From contig CAWDLZ010000015.1 of the NCBI GenBank assembly GCA_963803265.1, positions 62,001-126,000 on the forward strand: DNA of 64,000 nucleotides. The letters run 5' to 3'. Position 1 is the stretch's first letter. The number at the start of each line of letters is the position of its first letter. Under the pieces are notes generated by a model, which was not told the DNA's origin, searched no databases, and saw only the letters and a list, made by a program, of their open reading frames with translations. The position numbers and the translations under genes were made by a program. Of this stretch, positions 18,758-28,398 are shown piece by piece. This stretch comes from CAIKMD01 sp963803265 (lineage in GTDB: Bacteria > Pseudomonadota > Alphaproteobacteria > ATCC43930 > CGMCC-115725).

Positions 18758-18970
18758 ACCGAACCGCGCGTACAGGCGCGCCGAGACACGCACTCAAAAT
18801 GCAGTCGGAGGATGCGCGTCGCCGCCGGAAATAACAGGCATCTCCCGTGCAAAATCCGCATCGCTTTGCCGGGGCGCTGGCCCGAGCGCCTAATTTCGCA
18901 AGACGGATCGGTGGCGTTATGGCATCGTCAACCGCCATAAAGTCCGTCCAAGCCGCAGGGAATAACCGCC

Positions 18971-19522
18971 ATGAGCCGTCTCGCCGAACTCAGACTGACC
19001 GACCTCAATGCCGAGCAGCAGAAGAGCTTCGAGCATCTGCGCACCGTCATCTCGCAGAGCGGGCTGGGAGGCCCGTTCTCGGTCTGGCTGCGGATGCCCG
19101 GCATCGGCTCCGCCATCGTCGATCTCTTCGTCGTCATGCGCCGGGAGGCCAGGCTTGACCGGCGGCTATTCGAGCTGATGACGCTCGTGGTCATCCGCCG
19201 GTGGTCGGCGCAATTCGCGTGGTGGGCGCATGGGCCGCGTGCCAAGCAACTGGGAATTTCACCCGAAGCAATCGAGGCCATCCGTACCAACAATCCGCCC
19301 ACGGGGCTCGTGCGCGAGGACGAGAAAGTGGTGTGCGACGTCACGACCGAGCTGATGGACCGGCACGCCTTGAGCGATGCGACCTATGCGCGCGCCAAGG
19401 CCACGCTGGGCGAGCCGGTGCTGATCGAACTCATCACCTCGATCGGCTTCTACAACATGGTGGGGATCACGCTGCGGAGCTTCGAGGTACCGACACCGGA
19501 CGGCTCCCGGCCGCTGAATTAG
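18971..19522 (+). CDS. Carboxymuconolactone decarboxylase (CMD) family protein
   Basis: A 183-aa all-helical protein of the AhpD/CMD family. It reads ELMTLVVIRRWSAQFAWWAHGPRAKQLG at residues 69-96 and GFYNMVGITLRSFEVPTP near the end, both typical of CMD-like proteins in aromatic degradation clusters. The Cys-x2-Cys pair of peroxidase-type AhpD proteins is absent (FAWWAHG instead), so a redox role is unlikely and a decarboxylase-like or unknown role is more probable. It is convergent with the LysR gene, the two stops abutting at 19522/19523. Codon use is typical of the chromosome. Confidence 0.85.
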   Translation: MSRLAELRLTDLNAEQQKSFEHLRTVISQSGLGGPFSVWLRMPGIGSAIVDLFVVMRREARLDRRLFELMTLVVIRRWSAQFAWWAHGPRAKQLGISPEAIEAIRTNNPPTGLVREDEKVVCDVTTELMDRHALSDATYARAKATLGEPVLIELITSIGFYNMVGITLRSFEVPTPDGSRPLN

Positions 19523-20428
19523 CTAGGGCGACCCCGCGCCGTTCTTAGCATCGACCACCTTGCGCAGAAGGAAGTCGCGGAACACGGCGATCCGCTTCGA
19601 GGTCCTGAGTTCGTCGGGATACACGAAGAATGCCTCGAATTCGCCGCCCAGCGTGTTGGGCAGGACGCGGACGAGGCCGCTGGTTTCGCGCTCCATGAAA
19701 TCGGGCAGAGACGCGATGCCGAGCCCGGATTCGAGCGCGCGCAGGATGGCATAGAGGTTGTTGACCGAAAGGATCGGGTGGCGCTCGAATCCCGGTCTTG
19801 CCCCCGCCTCGAGAAGCCAGTTCACGTTGACGATCGGCGGCCGTGATGCCGCGCCGTAAACGATGATATGGTGCCTGTCGAGATCCTCAGGCCGCTGCGG
19901 CGTGCCGTGTTTCTTGAGATAATCCGCCGAGGCATAGGCATAGTGCCGCACCGTCATCAGGTGACGCTGGACGAGATCGGGCTGGCGCGGCGGCGTCATG
20001 CGGATGGCGACATCGGCCTCGCGCATCGATAGGTCTAGTTCGCTGTCGTCGACCACCAGCGTCACTTCGATCTCAGGGTAGAGATCGAGGAACTCGCGGA
20101 TGCGCGGCGTGAGCCAGGCCGAGCCGAAGGCCACGGTCGTCGTCACTTTCAATGGACCCTTCGGCTGGTCCTTCGATTCCGTCAGCATCGCCTCGGTCAT
20201 CGCGAGCTTGGCGAATACCACGCGCGCGGTGCGGTACAGCAGATCGCCTTGCTCGGTGAGAATGAGGCCGCGCGCGTGACGGTGGAACAGCGGCACCGAC
20301 AAGCTTTCCTCGAGCGCGCTGATCTGGCGGCTGACTGCGGATTGGCTGAGATTGAGGGCTTCGCCAGCATGGGTGAAGCTGCCTGCCTCGGCGACGGCGT
20401 GAAAGACCCTGAGCTTGTCCCAATCCAT
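19523..20428 (-). CDS. LysR-family transcriptional regulator
   Basis: A 301-aa regulator. The N-terminal winged helix-turn-helix covers residues 1-60 (DKLRVFHAVAEAGSFTHAG, LNLSQSAVSRQISALEE) and the LysR substrate-binding domain runs from about 90 to 290. The start is taken at 20428 (MDWDKLRV), which aligns best with the family. It follows trxB by 18 bases on the same strand. That trxB-LysR pairing is common in alphaproteobacteria, although I cannot name its target. Confidence 0.9.
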   Translation of the reverse strand: MDWDKLRVFHAVAEAGSFTHAGEALNLSQSAVSRQISALEESLSVPLFHRHARGLILTEQGDLLYRTARVVFAKLAMTEAMLTESKDQPKGPLKVTTTVAFGSAWLTPRIREFLDLYPEIEVTLVVDDSELDLSMREADVAIRMTPPRQPDLVQRHLMTVRHYAYASADYLKKHGTPQRPEDLDRHHIIVYGAASRPPIVNVNWLLEAGARPGFERHPILSVNNLYAILRALESGLGIASLPDFMERETSGLVRVLPNTLGGEFEAFFVYPDELRTSKRIAVFRDFLLRKVVDAKNGAGSP

Positions 20429-20446
20429 TGGTGTACTCAAGACCAA

Positions 20447-21415
20447 CTACCCCGCCGCGCTGCGGGGGGCGGGCTCCGAGGTGGCAAGAAATTTCTCGGC
20501 CTCGATCGCAGCCATGCAGCCCATGCCGGCGGCGGTCACGGCTTGGCGGAACACCTTGTCGCGCACGTCACCCGCGGCAAAAACGCCAGGAATTTCGGTT
20601 GCCATGGAATCGGGCTTGGTGACGAGGTAGCCGTCGGCGTCGCGCGCGAGCTGGCCCTTGAAAATCTCGGTCACCGGATCATGCCCTATGGCGATGAAGA
20701 CGCCGTCGCAGGCGAGATCGCTGATCTTGCCGGTCTTGACGTTCCTGATTCGTACCCCGGTGACGTGCGGCGGCGTGGTCTCGCCCAAAACCTCCTCCAC
20801 GGCGCTGTCCCAGATCACGCGAATTTTGGGATTGGCGTAGAGCCGCGTCTGCAAAATCTGCTCGGCACGGAACTTGTCACGGCGATGGATCACAGTCACG
20901 CTTTTGGCATGGTTGGTGAGGTATATCGCTTCCTCGACCGCCGTGTTGCCGCCGCCCACCACCGCCACGTCACGGCCGCGGAAGAAGAATCCGTCGCAGG
21001 TGGCGCAGGCCGAGACGCCGAAGCCGCGGAGTTTTTCCTCGCTGGGCAAGCCGAGCCAGCGCGCTTGCGCACCGGTGCAGACGGCGAGCGCCTCGGCGAT
21101 GTAGGTGTCGCCCGAATCGCCCGCGCAGGTGAAGGGCCGGTGCGAAAGGTCGCAGCCGACGATGATGTCGGCGATGATTTTCGTGCCGACATGCTCGGCC
21201 TGCTTGAGCATCTGCTCCATGAGCCAGGGTCCCTGGATCACGTCGGCGAAACCCGGATAATTCTCGACATCGGTGGTAATGGTGAGCTGTCCGCCCGGCT
21301 GGAGGCCCTGCACCAAAATCGGCTTGAGGTTGGCGCGCGCGGCATAGATCGCGGCCGTATAGCCCGCCGCGCCAGCGCCGATGATCAGGAACTTGGTGTA
21401 AAAACGTTCGCTCAT
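20447..21415 (-). CDS. trxB: Thioredoxin-disulfide reductase
   Basis: A 322-aa FAD enzyme that passes electrons from NADPH to thioredoxin in the cytoplasm. It has the FAD site GAGAAGYTAAIYAAR (about residues 13-27), the redox-active CATC within SACATCDGFFF (about 139-142), the NADPH site GGGNTAVEEA, and the C-terminal FAD motif GVFAAGDVRDK. Length is normal. Its ATG overlaps the stop of the upstream gene by one base (TGATG), so it is translationally coupled to it. Confidence 0.96.
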   Translation of the reverse strand: MSERFYTKFLIIGAGAAGYTAAIYAARANLKPILVQGLQPGGQLTITTDVENYPGFADVIQGPWLMEQMLKQAEHVGTKIIADIIVGCDLSHRPFTCAGDSGDTYIAEALAVCTGAQARWLGLPSEEKLRGFGVSACATCDGFFFRGRDVAVVGGGNTAVEEAIYLTNHAKSVTVIHRRDKFRAEQILQTRLYANPKIRVIWDSAVEEVLGETTPPHVTGVRIRNVKTGKISDLACDGVFIAIGHDPVTEIFKGQLARDADGYLVTKPDSMATEIPGVFAAGDVRDKVFRQAVTAAGMGCMAAIEAEKFLATSEPAPRSAAG

Positions 21416-23320
21416 CAGAATCCGAACATGTGGTCGAGGCTGAATGCCCCGCTGCGATCGATGACGCCATGATAGCCGAAAAGCCGGCAGCTCCTATCGC
21501 GAATGATGATATAGGGCGCGACGCCGGCACGCCGTCGCGTGTCGGCATCGAACATCTCGCGATAGCGCCAGAAGCTCGAGCCCGAGCACGGAATCGCAAC
21601 CCGCTTGCGCGCCACCTCCGCCCCCCCGCCGTCATGGAGAATGACGTCAGTCGCACTCGCCTCGTGCCAAGGGGTCGAGGCCGGGTAGATGAGATGACAC
21701 AGCGTGTCGCAGGGCTCGGCACCGAGCCGTAGGAAGAGCCGGGTCGATAGCCCGGGTGCCGATCCGGAATAGGATTGCGGTTCGCTTCGATAGGTCAGCA
21801 CCGTATTGAAAAGATGCGCGCCGAAGCTGGTCTCCGCCGTGTGGCCGCTGCGACGGTCCTGATAGCGGAAGAGTGCGTGGAGCCAGCCATCGCCGTCGCC
21901 GCCCGCGCTGAAATCATAGACCACCTCGACATGGCCATAGTTGTCCGGGAGAAGCGCGCCGTTCAGCACATCGTCGAGGTCGATCGCGACCGAGTCGCGG
22001 CGTTTCAGCCGGCCGAAGCGGTAACGGCCGACTTCGCGGCCCGCGTTGTCATAGGCGACTGCCGCAATCGGCAATTCGGCTTGCGCGCGTGTCATCGGCG
22101 TCGGCAACACGAGCGAAAGCCAGCGGTCGCGTGGCAGGATCGGCGCGGGCAGCAGGTAGCCCTTGCCCAAGAGATTGCCGAGCTCGGGCAGGTTTGGATC
22201 GGCCTTGAGATCGCCGCGCTCGACATTGACATGGGCGATGCGGCGGCGTCCCGGCGCGGTTATCTCATAGCGCGGGCGGACCATGTATTTGCCGGCGGTC
22301 ACCTCGATCTGCTGAGGCCAGCGCGCCTCGGGCAAGAGCTTCGCTATGTCAAGCGCGAGCGTGGCAAAGGGCGCCACTGCGCAATCGAGCGCGCAAATTT
22401 TGTCGTCGCCCATCAGATTGAGGCTTATGGCGCCGGCAGGGATCGCGCAGGGCTGGCTGTTCTGGACCCATAGCGTGACCGTCTCGCCGGCTTGGGGAGC
22501 GGGCAGACCGGCATAGAAATCGGCCGGCCAGGAATTGGCGTCATGGGTGCAGGAACAGACCCGCTCGGCATCGCTTCCGCCAAAGATGTCGAGCGCGTAT
22601 TTGACGACGTCATGGCCGGCCGCCCGAGCGGCGTGAAGGAAAAGCTGCCCGGTGAATTCCGGCAGGCCGAAACGTCGGCGTACGGCGCTGCTGTCGATGA
22701 CGATGCTCGCACCGCCCGGCGGCATTGGCTCTTCCCATTCCGCGATCGCCGTCCCGGCGGCATCGAACAGAACAAGCCAGAGCTTCATGTCCTTACCGCC
22801 ATAATTCGCCCAATAATTGGCGGTAACGAGTCGGGTCGAACAATCCCGCCTGCTCGCGGAAGAACACGAAATTGGTCGCGAAGTTGAGCGGGTCAACATA
22901 GCGCCGCGCTGTCGGCACGATGGCATCGGAGAGCCGCAGCGCATCGAGGCTCACGATGTCGGCGTTGGCTGGGATGAGGTGTCGGATCTGGGCGATCGCA
23001 CGCCCGGCATCGAAAGCGACCAGGAAGACCACGCCGGCGCCTGATGCTTCGAGCTCGGTCACTGGCTGCGCCGCGCGGCCCAGCACTGCTTTGCCGATGG
23101 CGTTAACGTCCTGGACGAAGCATCCGGCCAAGTCGACATGGCTAAAATCATAGAGCTCGGCTAGCGCATCGGCTTGGCCGTCGATGTCGTAGATCGCGAG
23201 TTTGCCGCTGCCGAGGCGGCGAAGCAGGGCGGGTGCGGCGCGCGCGGCCAATGGGTGCGTCACCGCCTTGAAAAAGGCGTTGCCGCCGCGGCTGTTGTTG
23301 AACGTTTCGATCTTCAGCAT
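21415..23320 (-). CDS. Conserved hypothetical protein, about 634 aa (one frameshift)
   Basis: Unknown function. Two frames are present: residues 1-167 (MLKIETFNNSRGGNAFFKAV ... ATNFVFFREQAGL) and the remainder (TRLVTANYWANYGGKDMKLW ... SLDHMFGF). Removing one T from TT at 22839-22840 joins them as GLSTRLVTANYW and gives 634 aa. The N-terminal part has an alpha/beta pattern (KLAIYDIDGQADALAEL, GVVFLVAFDAGRAIAQI). The C-terminal part is strand-rich with no signal peptide, and includes Cys residues in VCSCTHDANSWPADF. Its stop overlaps the trxB start, so it shares an operon with trxB and lysR. Without the correction it would look like two adjacent genes. Confidence 0.65.
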
Positions 23321-23437
23321 AGGCCTTGCCCTCATTTAGCAAGCGCGCGGCAGGATTACCACTACCCCGTCGCATGAAAGCGCTCCGTGGGCAGCGAAAT
23401 GTCGGCTTAAATCGGCGGCGGGTCGCTCGGGCGGAGG

Positions 23438-24445
23438 TCAGAAATGTCCGGAAAGCGTCAGCGCACCGAATTCGTGGATTCCGCCTTCCTGGTGACGAGT
23501 CTCTTCGGTCTGAAAGACCTGGGTGTAGGAAATGCGAAACTTCAAAATCATAATCGCAAAACCCGCCTCGGCCTCGCCGATAAAGGGCGCCCGGGTCGCG
23601 CCATCGCTCAACTCGGGTTTCGTGCCGTCGATCGAAATGTCGTAGCCCACGGCTTGCCCATCCAAGCCGGCGAAGAAATACCACGCGATGGGGCGTGTGT
23701 TGGTATACGCGTCGGATCCCGTCAAGCCAGGACGGATCCGGGCGGGACCGAAATCGGAATCGAGGCCCTGACCGATGCGCATCAAGGAGCCGGCGAGCCC
23801 GTAGACACGCAGATTGCCCGCTCCGCCCTCGAGCATGGGAACCGCATCCGTCTCGAGACCTCCGCCGTTGCTAAGCGCGAACCGCCAGTCCCGCTGCGCC
23901 AGCAACTCGGCAACCGGCGCGTCTCGTATCTGGTAACCCCAGCCTAACGTATGACCGTAACCGATAAGATCGTGGAAGTCGTTCTGGACTTGCTCGGCCC
24001 CGGCCGCCGGGCCGACGATCCCGGCTTCGAGGCCGAGGACGCTTCGGGTTCGATCCGTGTCCTGCAGCACCGAGAGGTTTGCGGTCAACACGCCCGCGTA
24101 AGGACGGTCGGTCGGATTGGGTGGAACGATCGTCGTATTGGCCGGCGTGAATATAGACTGCGCAAGACCGATCGACCATCGCTGTGTGCCACTTTCGGCC
24201 CAAATGGCCCGTGCAAAATTGGCGAGGAAAAGCGGCACGGTATCGGTCGGCGAAGTCCAGGCGATGCGCAGGCCATTGACATAATATTTATCGGTGAGCT
24301 TGGACGTCGTGATCGAGGCATTCTCGTCCTGAAAGGTCCAGATCGATGCGGGATCGGCCAGCGGGTCGGCGGCGGCCAACGAGGATGGCAGCGACGCTAA
24401 TCCGGTGACCGACGCAAAAATGCTTATCCATGCGGACTTCTTCAT
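23438..24445 (-). CDS. Lipid A 3'-O-deacylase LpxR-like outer-membrane protein
   Basis: A 335-aa protein of the LpxR/DUF2219 beta-barrel family, which removes the 3'-acyloxyacyl chain of lipid A at the outer membrane. A signal peptide precedes ADPLADPAS. Family motifs include LTDKYYVNGLRIAWTSP, RPYAGVLTANLSV, and QVQNDFHDLIG, whose Gln-x3-His matches the catalytic histidine region. The C-terminus ends in aromatic Phe (TLSGHF), typical of outer-membrane barrels. The start is set at MKKSAW; longer starts would bury the signal peptide. It is divergent from the GT39 gene. Confidence 0.85.
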   Translation of the reverse strand: MKKSAWISIFASVTGLASLPSSLAAADPLADPASIWTFQDENASITTSKLTDKYYVNGLRIAWTSPTDTVPLFLANFARAIWAESGTQRWSIGLAQSIFTPANTTIVPPNPTDRPYAGVLTANLSVLQDTDRTRSVLGLEAGIVGPAAGAEQVQNDFHDLIGYGHTLGWGYQIRDAPVAELLAQRDWRFALSNGGGLETDAVPMLEGGAGNLRVYGLAGSLMRIGQGLDSDFGPARIRPGLTGSDAYTNTRPIAWYFFAGLDGQAVGYDISIDGTKPELSDGATRAPFIGEAEAGFAIMILKFRISYTQVFQTEETRHQEGGIHEFGALTLSGHF

Positions 24446-24613
24446 TGCAGGCGGCTCCGCGTTCCTTGATCCGATCTTTCTTGAACGAGCGGCCCATCGG
24501 CCTGATTGCGGCGATGACGGCCGCATTCTGCGCATCTCGGCGTCTTACAGCAAGGGCGAAGCTGTTTCTCGGCTCGACCTTGCGCCGGAAAATGCTCTAG
24601 GTTCGCGCTCATC

Positions 24614-26104
24614 ATGGCAATCGGCGCGCAACTGGCACGGGCGAGCAATGCGGCGGACGAGCGCTCGTTCCGCGCCGCGGCGTTCATCCTGTTCGCGCTG
24701 ACCGTGCTGCGCCTCGTTTGGCTCGCTTCCGGCGCGACCGATCTCTACCCCGATGAGGCGCAATACTGGTTATGGTCGCTCCATCCGGCATGGGGCTACT
24801 ATTCGAAGCCACCGCTCGTCGCCTGGCTGATCGCCGCGACCACCCGGCTCGGCAACGCGGATAGCGAGTTTGCAATCCGGCTCGCCGCACCGATCCTGCA
24901 ATTTTGCACGGCCCTGGTCGTCTATGCGCTGGCGCGGCGGCTATACGATGCACGTGTCGCGTTCTGGTCGTCGGTCGCTTATGCGACGGTGCCGGGAGCC
25001 TGGCTTTCGGCGGTCATCATCTCGACCGACGCGCCGCTGTTGTTGTGCTGGGCGATCGCCCTCTATGCCTTCGTGCGGGCGCGCGAGCCGAGGGGCGAGC
25101 GCTGGTGGTGGGCAGTCGGATTGGCGGCAGGAATGGGGCTTCTCGCCAAGTACGCGATGGCGTATTGGCTGCTGTCGGCGCTGCTGTTCCTGCTGATCTA
25201 TCGCGACGAGCGGCGTCATCTCGGTCGCTTTGGCGCGGCGGCGGCGCTGGCCCTCCTCGTCTATTCGCCGAATTTCGTCTGGAATGCCGATAACGGCTTT
25301 GTCTCTTACCGGCACACCGAAGCGAATGCCTCGCTCGGCGGGCCGCTGTTTCATCCGTTGAGCTTGCTCGAATTCTTCGCGTCGCAATTCGGCGTGTTCG
25401 GGCCGATCTTCTTCGCCGTGCTGTGCATTGCAGCCCTGTTCTGGCGGCGCCAGCTCGCCGGCAAGCGCGAAGCCCTGCTCGCCTGGTTCGCGCTTCCGGC
25501 ACTTGGCTTGATGCTGGTGGTAAGCTTCCTGTCGCGCGCCCAGCCGAACTGGGCGGCGCCGGCCTATGTCTCGGCCTGCGTTCTCGTGATCGGCATTCTC
25601 GTGGCCGAGGGCCGGCGTTTGCTGCTGTGGGGATCGATCGCGTTGCACGTCGTTTCGGTCCTCGCGCTGGTCGAGCTTCAGCCGATTTCGCATGCGCTGG
25701 GATATGAGCTGCCCGGGAAATACGATCCGCTGCACCGGTTGCGCGGCTGGCGCAGGCTCGGCACCACTGTCGGGCAAATGCTGGCGGAAAATCCTGGCGC
25801 GGTTCTGATGACGGATGACCGGGAGACCACGGCGGCGCTCCTCTATTACATCCCGCAACATCCGTTCGATGCGCTGAAATGGAACGGCGCGGGCGGCGTC
25901 CACGATCAATTCGATCTCACCGCCGATCCGGCGCGCTATATCGGCGCCGATTTCCTGCTGGTGAGCACACACGATAATATCGACGACGTTCTCGCGCGCT
26001 TTGCATCGTCGGGGCCGATCGAGCGCATCACCATCCCCCTGGGGCCGGGCCTGGCGCGGGTCTACCAGGTTCGGCTGCTCCACGGCTTCAAGGGTTATCG
26101 CTGA
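24614..26104 (+). CDS. Glycosyltransferase family 39-like membrane protein
   Basis: A 496-aa integral membrane protein with about ten helices in the N-terminal two thirds and a soluble C-terminal part. The early DLYPDEAQYW motif near residue 43 carries the catalytic acidic residues of GT39/ArnT/PMT-like enzymes, which move sugars from polyprenyl-phosphate carriers to lipids or proteins on the periplasmic side. YYSKPPLVAWLIA follows, also typical. It sits with LpxR and PAP2 genes, so modification of lipid A or another envelope glycolipid is likely. Exact donor and acceptor unknown. Confidence 0.85.
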   Translation: MAIGAQLARASNAADERSFRAAAFILFALTVLRLVWLASGATDLYPDEAQYWLWSLHPAWGYYSKPPLVAWLIAATTRLGNADSEFAIRLAAPILQFCTALVVYALARRLYDARVAFWSSVAYATVPGAWLSAVIISTDAPLLLCWAIALYAFVRAREPRGERWWWAVGLAAGMGLLAKYAMAYWLLSALLFLLIYRDERRHLGRFGAAAALALLVYSPNFVWNADNGFVSYRHTEANASLGGPLFHPLSLLEFFASQFGVFGPIFFAVLCIAALFWRRQLAGKREALLAWFALPALGLMLVVSFLSRAQPNWAAPAYVSACVLVIGILVAEGRRLLLWGSIALHVVSVLALVELQPISHALGYELPGKYDPLHRLRGWRRLGTTVGQMLAENPGAVLMTDDRETTAALLYYIPQHPFDALKWNGAGGVHDQFDLTADPARYIGADFLLVSTHDNIDDVLARFASSGPIERITIPLGPGLARVYQVRLLHGFKGYR

Positions 26105-27410
26105 GCTGGAGGCCGTTGTGCTTCGCCGCCGCGGCAAGCGCCCATGTGGCGACGAGGCCGAGATAGAGGCCGGCGATGATGTCGCTTAGGTAATGCGCGT
26201 CAACGATCACGCGGCTCGCCGCCACCAGCAGCGCGGCTAGCGCATAAACCGGCCACAGCGCCGGATAAACCACAAACAGCGCGGCGGCCAGAGCCGCGAT
26301 GGTCACGGCATGGCCCGAGGGAAAGGACCAATGGGCGGCATCGGCGCCATGCCAGGTGAAGCCGTAGACCCGATCCGCGAACAAAAGGCGCGGCCGAACG
26401 CGCCCGAACACCGGCTTTAGAATGTCGGCGACGAGGCCTGGCAGCGCCACGGCGGCAAAGATGAACGCCGCGCGGGCGGCGAGCGTCTGGCGGCGTGTCC
26501 AGAGGCTCCAGCCTATGACGAGGGCGAGCGGCACGAGATAAATTCCGCCCTGGCCGAACTGCGTGATGAAGGAGAAGACGCGAATCGGCGTCGGGGGGGC
26601 GTCCTGGAAATACCGCGCGATCGGCTGGTCGAGGGACGAATAGGACAGCGCAAACAGCAACGCTGTGGCAAGCGTGAGCCACGCCCAGGCCTTGAGCCCG
26701 GACGAGGGATGGCGCAAGGCGCGACCGAGCGCGGCGATTCCGTCATAAGCGAAGGTGGCGCGGAAGAGCAGCCAGCTCGTGCCGTAAACCAAGAATCCTG
26801 CGGCGAGGACATCCGACAAAAAATGTCCGCCCTGTGCCATCCGCACGATGCCCAGTCCGGCGCCCAACGCGAGCGCACCGGCAATGCTCCAGCGCCGCCA
26901 CCGAGCGACCGGTATCAGGAATGCTACCGAGACGAGATAGAATCCGATCGACGGATCGCCTGCGGGGAACGAGCAATTGCGCTCGCATTGATTGCTCGGC
27001 ACGAAGGCGGCGGTGAAGTTCTCGGTCCCGCCGAACTCGACGATCTGCGCCGGTCGCGCGCGCCCCCAATGGTCCTTGAAGACGGTGTTGACGACGAAGC
27101 CTGGCCCTAGGACGAGCGAGATCAGCAGAAATAGCGTCGCCTTGCGGCCGAGACCCAGCACCGGGCGACGCAACGCCGCGGTGGCCAGGAACGCGGCCGC
27201 GACCGCCAGCGTGAACACCGCTACGGCATCTGGCAAGCCGTCGTAAATCGCCCGAAAAGCCGGCCAATCGCGGAGGAAAAACCCAGCGCCTGGGCGGTAG
27301 AATAGGCTACTCACCCACAGATCAATGCCGGGCAGCAGCACCAACCCGCCGCAGAAAATCACGAAGGCGGCGCTAAACCCGGCCAAACGCCCCGCCATCT
27401 CAGACGACAT
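26088..27410 (-). CDS. Double-domain PAP2-family phosphatase, membrane-bound
   Basis: A 440-aa protein holding two PAP2 domains in tandem, each with about six helices. Domain 1 has KDHWGRARP and RMAQGGHFLSDV but SFPAGDPS where the usual motif is PSGH, so its central His is missing. Domain 2 has all three motifs: KPVFGRVRPR, SFPSGHA and SRVIVDAHYLSD. PAP2 enzymes remove phosphate from lipid phosphates such as undecaprenyl-PP, phosphatidic acid or lipid A. Its last 17 bases overlap the convergent GT39 gene. Its start overlaps the stop of the ELM1-like gene, which suggests coupled translation. An ATG at 27398 is an alternative start. Confidence 0.85.
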   Translation of the reverse strand: MSSEMAGRLAGFSAAFVIFCGGLVLLPGIDLWVSSLFYRPGAGFFLRDWPAFRAIYDGLPDAVAVFTLAVAAAFLATAALRRPVLGLGRKATLFLLISLVLGPGFVVNTVFKDHWGRARPAQIVEFGGTENFTAAFVPSNQCERNCSFPAGDPSIGFYLVSVAFLIPVARWRRWSIAGALALGAGLGIVRMAQGGHFLSDVLAAGFLVYGTSWLLFRATFAYDGIAALGRALRHPSSGLKAWAWLTLATALLFALSYSSLDQPIARYFQDAPPTPIRVFSFITQFGQGGIYLVPLALVIGWSLWTRRQTLAARAAFIFAAVALPGLVADILKPVFGRVRPRLLFADRVYGFTWHGADAAHWSFPSGHAVTIAALAAALFVVYPALWPVYALAALLVAASRVIVDAHYLSDIIAGLYLGLVATWALAAAAKHNGLQLSDNP

Positions 27411-28398
27411 TCGCCAGGCAACGGCGAATTTCGGCCGCCGCGCGCGCGGTATCGTCGGGGGGAACGTAACTCCAACGCTCGATCGCGCCGGCGAAGGGCC
27501 GGGTAATGCCCGCGTCGCGCATCGCGGCGTGGAAGCGCGCAAATTTGCGCGACCCGCCATCGAGCTCGATGACATAGACCGGCTTGCCAGTCGCCGCCGC
27601 TTCGCTCACCATCGATACCGAATCGGCGGTGACGACGATCGCGTCGGCGGTGCCCAGCATCGAGAAATAGGGATTCTCGCCGCTGCCGTCCCAGACTGAG
27701 GCGGACAAGCCCGCGAGCCGCGCGCGAAGAATGCCGAGCTTCTTGGGCCCGGTGCGGCGCGACGCCGTCACGACAAGGCCGAAGCCGGCGTGGGCGAGCG
27801 CGGCGAGTTGATCGCAGAGCGCGGCGAAACGCGCCTCTCCAACCCGATAGACGCGGTTGTTGCCGCCAATCAGCACGGCCACCAGCGGCCGCGGCAGCGG
27901 CGCGAAGACCGGCGCGAAGCGAGCGGCCGCAGCCGCGAGCTTGGCCGGCGTCACGCGGTGCACCGCGCCCAGCGTGCGAAAGACGTTGCTGCCCGGGGCG
28001 GGATCGTGATGCGGCGCCACGACTAGATCGGCCTCGGCGCGCGCGAAGCGTGGATCCTGAATTTGAACCCAGAAGGTCCGGCCGCCTCTGGCGCGCTTTA
28101 CCGCCCGAGCGGGCGCTGCGGCGTTGCGGCCGCAGGCGATGAGAAGCCGGGGCCAGGGCGGCTCCAGAAGGTCGCCGCTCGAAGCGAGCGTCCGCAATGG
28201 ACGGAGCCATAATTGCGGCGCCAGATGCCGCCACGGCCAGCGAATGTCCAAGCGCTTCTCGACAAAGGGCCAGCCCAGTGCCTCGGCTAGGCCGATCGTC
28301 TGGCTCGCCATTCCGGCTTTACCGTCGTGGAGCACCCAGACCGTCGGCACATCGCGAAGGCCGGTCATTGCGTCGCCGTTTTCCGTGCTGATTACCAT
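27400..28398 (-). CDS. Mitochondrial-fission ELM1-like (COG3660) protein
   Basis: A 332-aa member of the ELM1 family, common in alphaproteobacteria and found in plant mitochondrial division. Recognised by VWVLHDGKAGMASQTIGLAEALG at the N-terminus, LVVAPHHDPAPGSNVFRTLGA, and GTADAIVVTADSVSMVSEA near residue 250. The fold looks like GT-B glycosyltransferases, so some members may act on envelope sugars, but the bacterial role is unproven. It overlaps the PAP2 gene by 11 bases in one operon. Confidence 0.9.
   Translation of the reverse strand: MVISTENGDAMTGLRDVPTVWVLHDGKAGMASQTIGLAEALGWPFVEKRLDIRWPWRHLAPQLWLRPLRTLASSGDLLEPPWPRLLIACGRNAAAPARAVKRARGGRTFWVQIQDPRFARAEADLVVAPHHDPAPGSNVFRTLGAVHRVTPAKLAAAAARFAPVFAPLPRPLVAVLIGGNNRVYRVGEARFAALCDQLAALAHAGFGLVVTASRRTGPKKLGILRARLAGLSASVWDGSGENPYFSMLGTADAIVVTADSVSMVSEAAATGKPVYVIELDGGSRKFARFHAAMRDAGITRPFAGAIERWSYVPPDDTARAAAEIRRCLANVV

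Larger units (their letters stand above)
18641..18970. other. Intergenic region with two hairpins
   Basis: A 330-base non-coding stretch between IS1380 copy 2 and the CMD-family gene. Before the IS insertion it was the upstream region of the binding-protein operon, so it probably holds divergent promoters. It contains the inverted repeats listed at 18659-18680 and 18735-18757. No convincing gene is seen. Confidence 0.5.

Noticed and set aside
18705..18938. Small minus-strand open frame between IS1380 copy 2 and the CMD-family gene
   Set aside because: Basic, low-quality reading that spans a perfect hairpin; no ribosome site or family resemblance.
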